Positions 25,697 through 28,055 of a stretch of 28,055 bases of DNA are shown here, one piece after another. The DNA lies in the IMG/VR virus record IMGVR_UViG_3300046168_000065, positions 1 to 28,055 of that record. One strand, 5' to 3'. The position numbers were made by a program, and so were the translations under genes. This DNA comes from a virus. Under the pieces are notes generated by a model, which ran no database searches, was not told the DNA's origin, and saw nothing but the letters and a program-made list of their open reading frames with translations. Every line of letters starts with the position of its first letter. Within the stretch, counting starts at the first letter, position 1.

Positions 25697-25879
25697 TTAT
25701 GAATTATCGTTATTAGGTATATCTTCTGATAACAACTTATACCGCATTTCTGATCCGTAATCCTCAAGGGTTTTATTGACATAATTAGCCTCCCCCGAAG
25801 ACATTGTCACCCGAACAACAGGAGAGGCTAATTCGTTACTTTCAGCATTTACGAAAACATATTCGTATTCAGCAACCAT
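25697..25879 (-). CDS. Small hypothetical protein downstream of rIIB-like
   Basis: The 60-residue protein (MVAEYEYVFVNAESNELASP...GSEMRYKLLSEDIPNNDNS) is beta-rich and acidic. Its ATG follows the rIIB-like stop after one base, so it is co-translated. No family is recognised. Confidence 0.65.
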   Translation of the reverse strand: MVAEYEYVFVNAESNELASPVVRVTMSSGEANYVNKTLEDYGSEMRYKLLSEDIPNNDNS

Positions 25880-25880
25880 A

Positions 25881-26888
25881 TCAATTATTCAAAAAATTAT
25901 TATCTGTTTGATCCATATCATAATCATCATCTTCATCTTCATCATCTAGTAAATGAGGATTATTATGTAACAAATCTTTTGGATTATTAAGATAATGACT
26001 TACTACTCTTTCTTCCATGTCATCTTCTTCATCGACATAATCTGTATCATCTTCTTCATCATAATCCCCGAAATCTTCATCGTCATCTGAACCATAAATA
26101 GGCTTATTAGCCTCGTAGACAGGCTTATTAAGCTCTTTTCGAGTATCACTAATATCAGAGATCACCTTATACTTAGAAACACGCAATTTTTGGAAACCGC
26201 AGTCAGTTGGTACAGATACTGCATCAGCAGGATCAAATTCTACTAAAAGTAGCCTTCCACCTTCTCCTGCCCAACTATTAGCATAATCGTATGAACCGAC
26301 ATGAAGACCAAAAGAGCAATGATTATCCTTGTTATCATCTACGCATCTGCGAGCGACTTCTATTGTTGCACCAACCTCATTAAGAATTTGGTGACGATCA
26401 TTAGTTTTGCCTTGCAATACGATTGTATCAGCATTGCCTGTTGTACTCCAATAATCGGATTGAACACCTTTGTAGCCTAATACTTTACCTTCGGGAGTGC
26501 TTGCAAGAGACTTGTAGCTCATAAATGAATAGAGTTCATTGACTGAATTAGCGCTTGGATTAGCTTGCAAGCGAGTAATAAAGTTGGTAAGAGGAGCAGA
26601 ATCCTTCATACCTGCTCGCAACATTTCGAGTAATTTGTCAACGACAACACCATGCAAGCGATGACCTTTATAGAATACAACTTCATCCTTGACTTCGATG
26701 TCACCTTCGATAAAGTTTTCTACTGCCTTTGTGATGTCAATAAGATCACCTAGATCATCATATCGAGCTTCAAGAATTGCTTTCTTAGCGAGGTTGAAAT
26801 TAACATGATCTTTACGCAAAGTATAAGGTTTACCTTCCCAAAAGATAGTGAGTGAATTTTCAGTTAGTTGATATGGTACTTGGTTCAT
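25881..26888 (-). CDS. rIIB: rIIB-like protein
   Basis: The 335-residue protein follows the pattern of rIIB-like proteins of T4-type and other large phages: SLTIFWEGKPYTLRKDHVNF, LIDITKAVENFIEGDIEVKD, KLLEMLRAGMKDSAPLTNFI, ELYSFM, GKVLGYKGVQSDY and a C-terminal block with VDDNKDNHCSFGLHVGSYDY and VSVPTDCGFQKLRVSKYKVI. In T4, rII proteins counter exclusion by lambda Rex and affect lysis; the biochemistry is unresolved. The last 70 residues are an unusually acidic tail (DEEDDTDYVDEEDD). A promoter and a Shine-Dalgarno site (AGGAG) give it a normal leader. Confidence 0.75.
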   Translation of the reverse strand: MNQVPYQLTENSLTIFWEGKPYTLRKDHVNFNLAKKAILEARYDDLGDLIDITKAVENFIEGDIEVKDEVVFYKGHRLHGVVVDKLLEMLRAGMKDSAPLTNFITRLQANPSANSVNELYSFMSYKSLASTPEGKVLGYKGVQSDYWSTTGNADTIVLQGKTNDRHQILNEVGATIEVARRCVDDNKDNHCSFGLHVGSYDYANSWAGEGGRLLLVEFDPADAVSVPTDCGFQKLRVSKYKVISDISDTRKELNKPVYEANKPIYGSDDDEDFGDYDEEDDTDYVDEEDDMEERVVSHYLNNPKDLLHNNPHLLDDEDEDDDYDMDQTDNNFLNN

Positions 26889-26921
26889 AATGTTTTCTCC
26901 TATATAATTAATAATAAGTTT

Positions 26922-26950
26922 ACTCTAATGTATTTTCTATGTTCTGTCAA
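26922..26950 (-). promoter_or_regulatory. Sigma-70 promoter of the rIIB-like gene
   Basis: TTGACA (26945-26950), 17 bases, TAGAGT (26922-26927). A leader of about 27 bases with AGGAG precedes ATG 26888. Confidence 0.82.
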
Positions 26951-26983
26951 TATTTTTTTTAAAAAAGTTTAGGGAGAGAGAGG

Positions 26984-28055
26984 TCACACAATCCCCTCTC
27001 CCCCTTTCTTATCACACAAGGAAATATATTCTAAGATGATTTCGTTGGTTACATTTTTGTCATTGTCTTTCTTTAGATTGACCCAATTGCTAACATGACT
27101 TGTAACAACTTTAAGTAAAGGATAATTTTTATCAAGTAATTTAAAGTCTTGCATAACTGATTCTACATCAACTTTTGTATCCAATACATCATCTAACCAT
27201 GCTTGATCACCTAACTGAACTACATTGATTGCAACGCTAAATTTACGATCAGTTTCTTTTTCTTCCATAAGAAGATTCCAATTTTCTGCGCAACGAACGA
27301 GCAAATGATTATCGTCAAGACTAGAAATATCAAATGTATTATTGGTGAACACTTGACCATAACTCCAACGATATTCACCAAAATTATTATTGGTAGATTT
27401 TTTGAATTGAATTATCTTGTATGCTGATTCACATTCTTTCTTATTGTCACGAATGATGTTTTTGCAATAGTCAAGATAAAAGTCAAAGAATGATACCCAT
27501 GTGCTTTTATCTAATTTCTTTACATCGCTTGTGCGAACACCAAATAATTGAAAAGTTTTTTCGTCTGAATTATCTTCAGCACTCTTGCGAATACCTCTGC
27601 AAATTTTGTACACTCTGTCAAGATCATAATTTTCACTATCAACTTTGTAGTTCTTGATTGGAACATAAATGATTTTACCATTGACAGAACCTTCAACTTC
27701 GTCTAGCTCAAGCGAATTGATTGGTTCGTTAACATTTTGCCAATAGTCTGCATTACGATAAGAGTAAGAAGTTTTATCCGTTCTCATTTTGAACAATGGA
27801 ATAGAAGCGCGACTTGTACCCGAAACTTTATTGCGTACAATTTTTTCTTTATCTACTTGAGAAGAGTATCTCTTGTGTTTTGCGTCAACAAGATCAAATT
27901 GCCAACTATCGTAAACTTCTGACTTACCGCATTCGCTAGTAGGATAAACGACATAAACTCCTTTAAGGTCGGGTAAATCATTCATCAAGGTACGAACCCT
28001 AAGATTGTTGCCATGAGAAGAATCAATATCTTGAATCATTACAAGATAATTGTCT
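26984..28055 (-). CDS. C-terminal part of a large protein, possibly rIIA-like (runs off the window)
   Basis: The frame is open to the right edge (DNYLV precedes the first ATG at 28039), so this is the 3' part of a longer gene. At least 356 residues are visible. They are charged and contain VYVVYPTSECGKSEVYDSWQ, GTSRASIPLFKMRTDKTSYS and LVRCAENWNLLMEEKETDRK, with a helical end (NEIILEYISLCDKKG). T4-type phages place rIIA just upstream of rIIB, so rIIA (a GHKL ATPase-like protein) is a reasonable guess. The ATPase motifs would lie outside the window, so this rests on synteny. Confidence 0.5.
   Translation of the reverse strand, partial: DNYLVMIQDIDSSHGNNLRVRTLMNDLPDLKGVYVVYPTSECGKSEVYDSWQFDLVDAKHKRYSSQVDKEKIVRNKVSGTSRASIPLFKMRTDKTSYSYRNADYWQNVNEPINSLELDEVEGSVNGKIIYVPIKNYKVDSENYDLDRVYKICRGIRKSAEDNSDEKTFQLFGVRTSDVKKLDKSTWVSFFDFYLDYCKNIIRDNKKECESAYKIIQFKKSTNNNFGEYRWSYGQVFTNNTFDISSLDDNHLLVRCAENWNLLMEEKETDRKFSVAINVVQLGDQAWLDDVLDTKVDVESVMQDFKLLDKNYPLLKVVTSHVSNWVNLKKDNDKNVTNEIILEYISLCDKKGGEGIV

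Overview
This window is part of a tailed double-stranded DNA phage genome, large and T4-like in its gene content. It is AT-rich, tightly packed with mostly small genes, and lacks recognisable bacterial housekeeping genes. The left 12 kb carries a head and packaging module read on the minus strand: major capsid protein, a small structural protein, a prohead protease fused to a scaffold-like coiled coil, portal, large terminase, a C2H2 plus ERCC4-type nuclease, an unrecognised protein that may be the small terminase, a sigma factor, a zinc ribbon protein, a membrane-anchored GAF protein, PhoH and an Hsp20 chaperone. The host cannot be named from the sequence. Its promoters are of the ordinary sigma-70 type (TTGACA, 17 bases, TATAAT-like), and Shine-Dalgarno sites are present but not universal.

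Positions 1 to about 620 are damaged. The capsid gene and the structural gene beside it can be read only by switching frame several times, while every gene after them is intact. This looks like poor sequence at a contig end.

From about 12.4 to 24.9 kb lies an accessory region, probably early, of short genes on both strands. Two features organise it. First, ten copies of an 80-bp element sit at transcription unit boundaries between 13.2 and 22.3 kb. Each has two palindromes whose starts are exactly 54 bp apart, around a GC-rich hairpin. Second, about sixteen genes have a sigma-70 promoter whose -10 hexamer ends exactly six bases before the ATG, so their mRNAs should start at the initiation codon (leaderless). 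A 545-bp unit of repeat, gene and repeat is present twice, 2834 bp apart, with two differences. Together this looks like a modular cassette system, comparable in concept to the promoter-plus-stem-loop (PeSL) cassettes known in T4-type phages but different in sequence.

At 22.9 to 23.2 kb a perfect consensus promoter and a strong terminator bracket about 340 bases of GC-rich, hairpin-rich sequence with no reading frame: a candidate phage non-coding RNA. Beyond it come small genes, including a thioredoxin-fold protein and a basic protein ending in an SSB-like tail (DNDLPF), then an rIIB-like gene and the 3' part of the gene upstream of it, which may be rIIA-like and runs off the right edge.

In the likely programme, host RNA polymerase reads the cassette region from the leaderless sigma-70 promoters. 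The phage sigma factor then directs the head module, where a motif near TATCATAA sits just before several start codons. All functional assignments come from motif reading without database searches.
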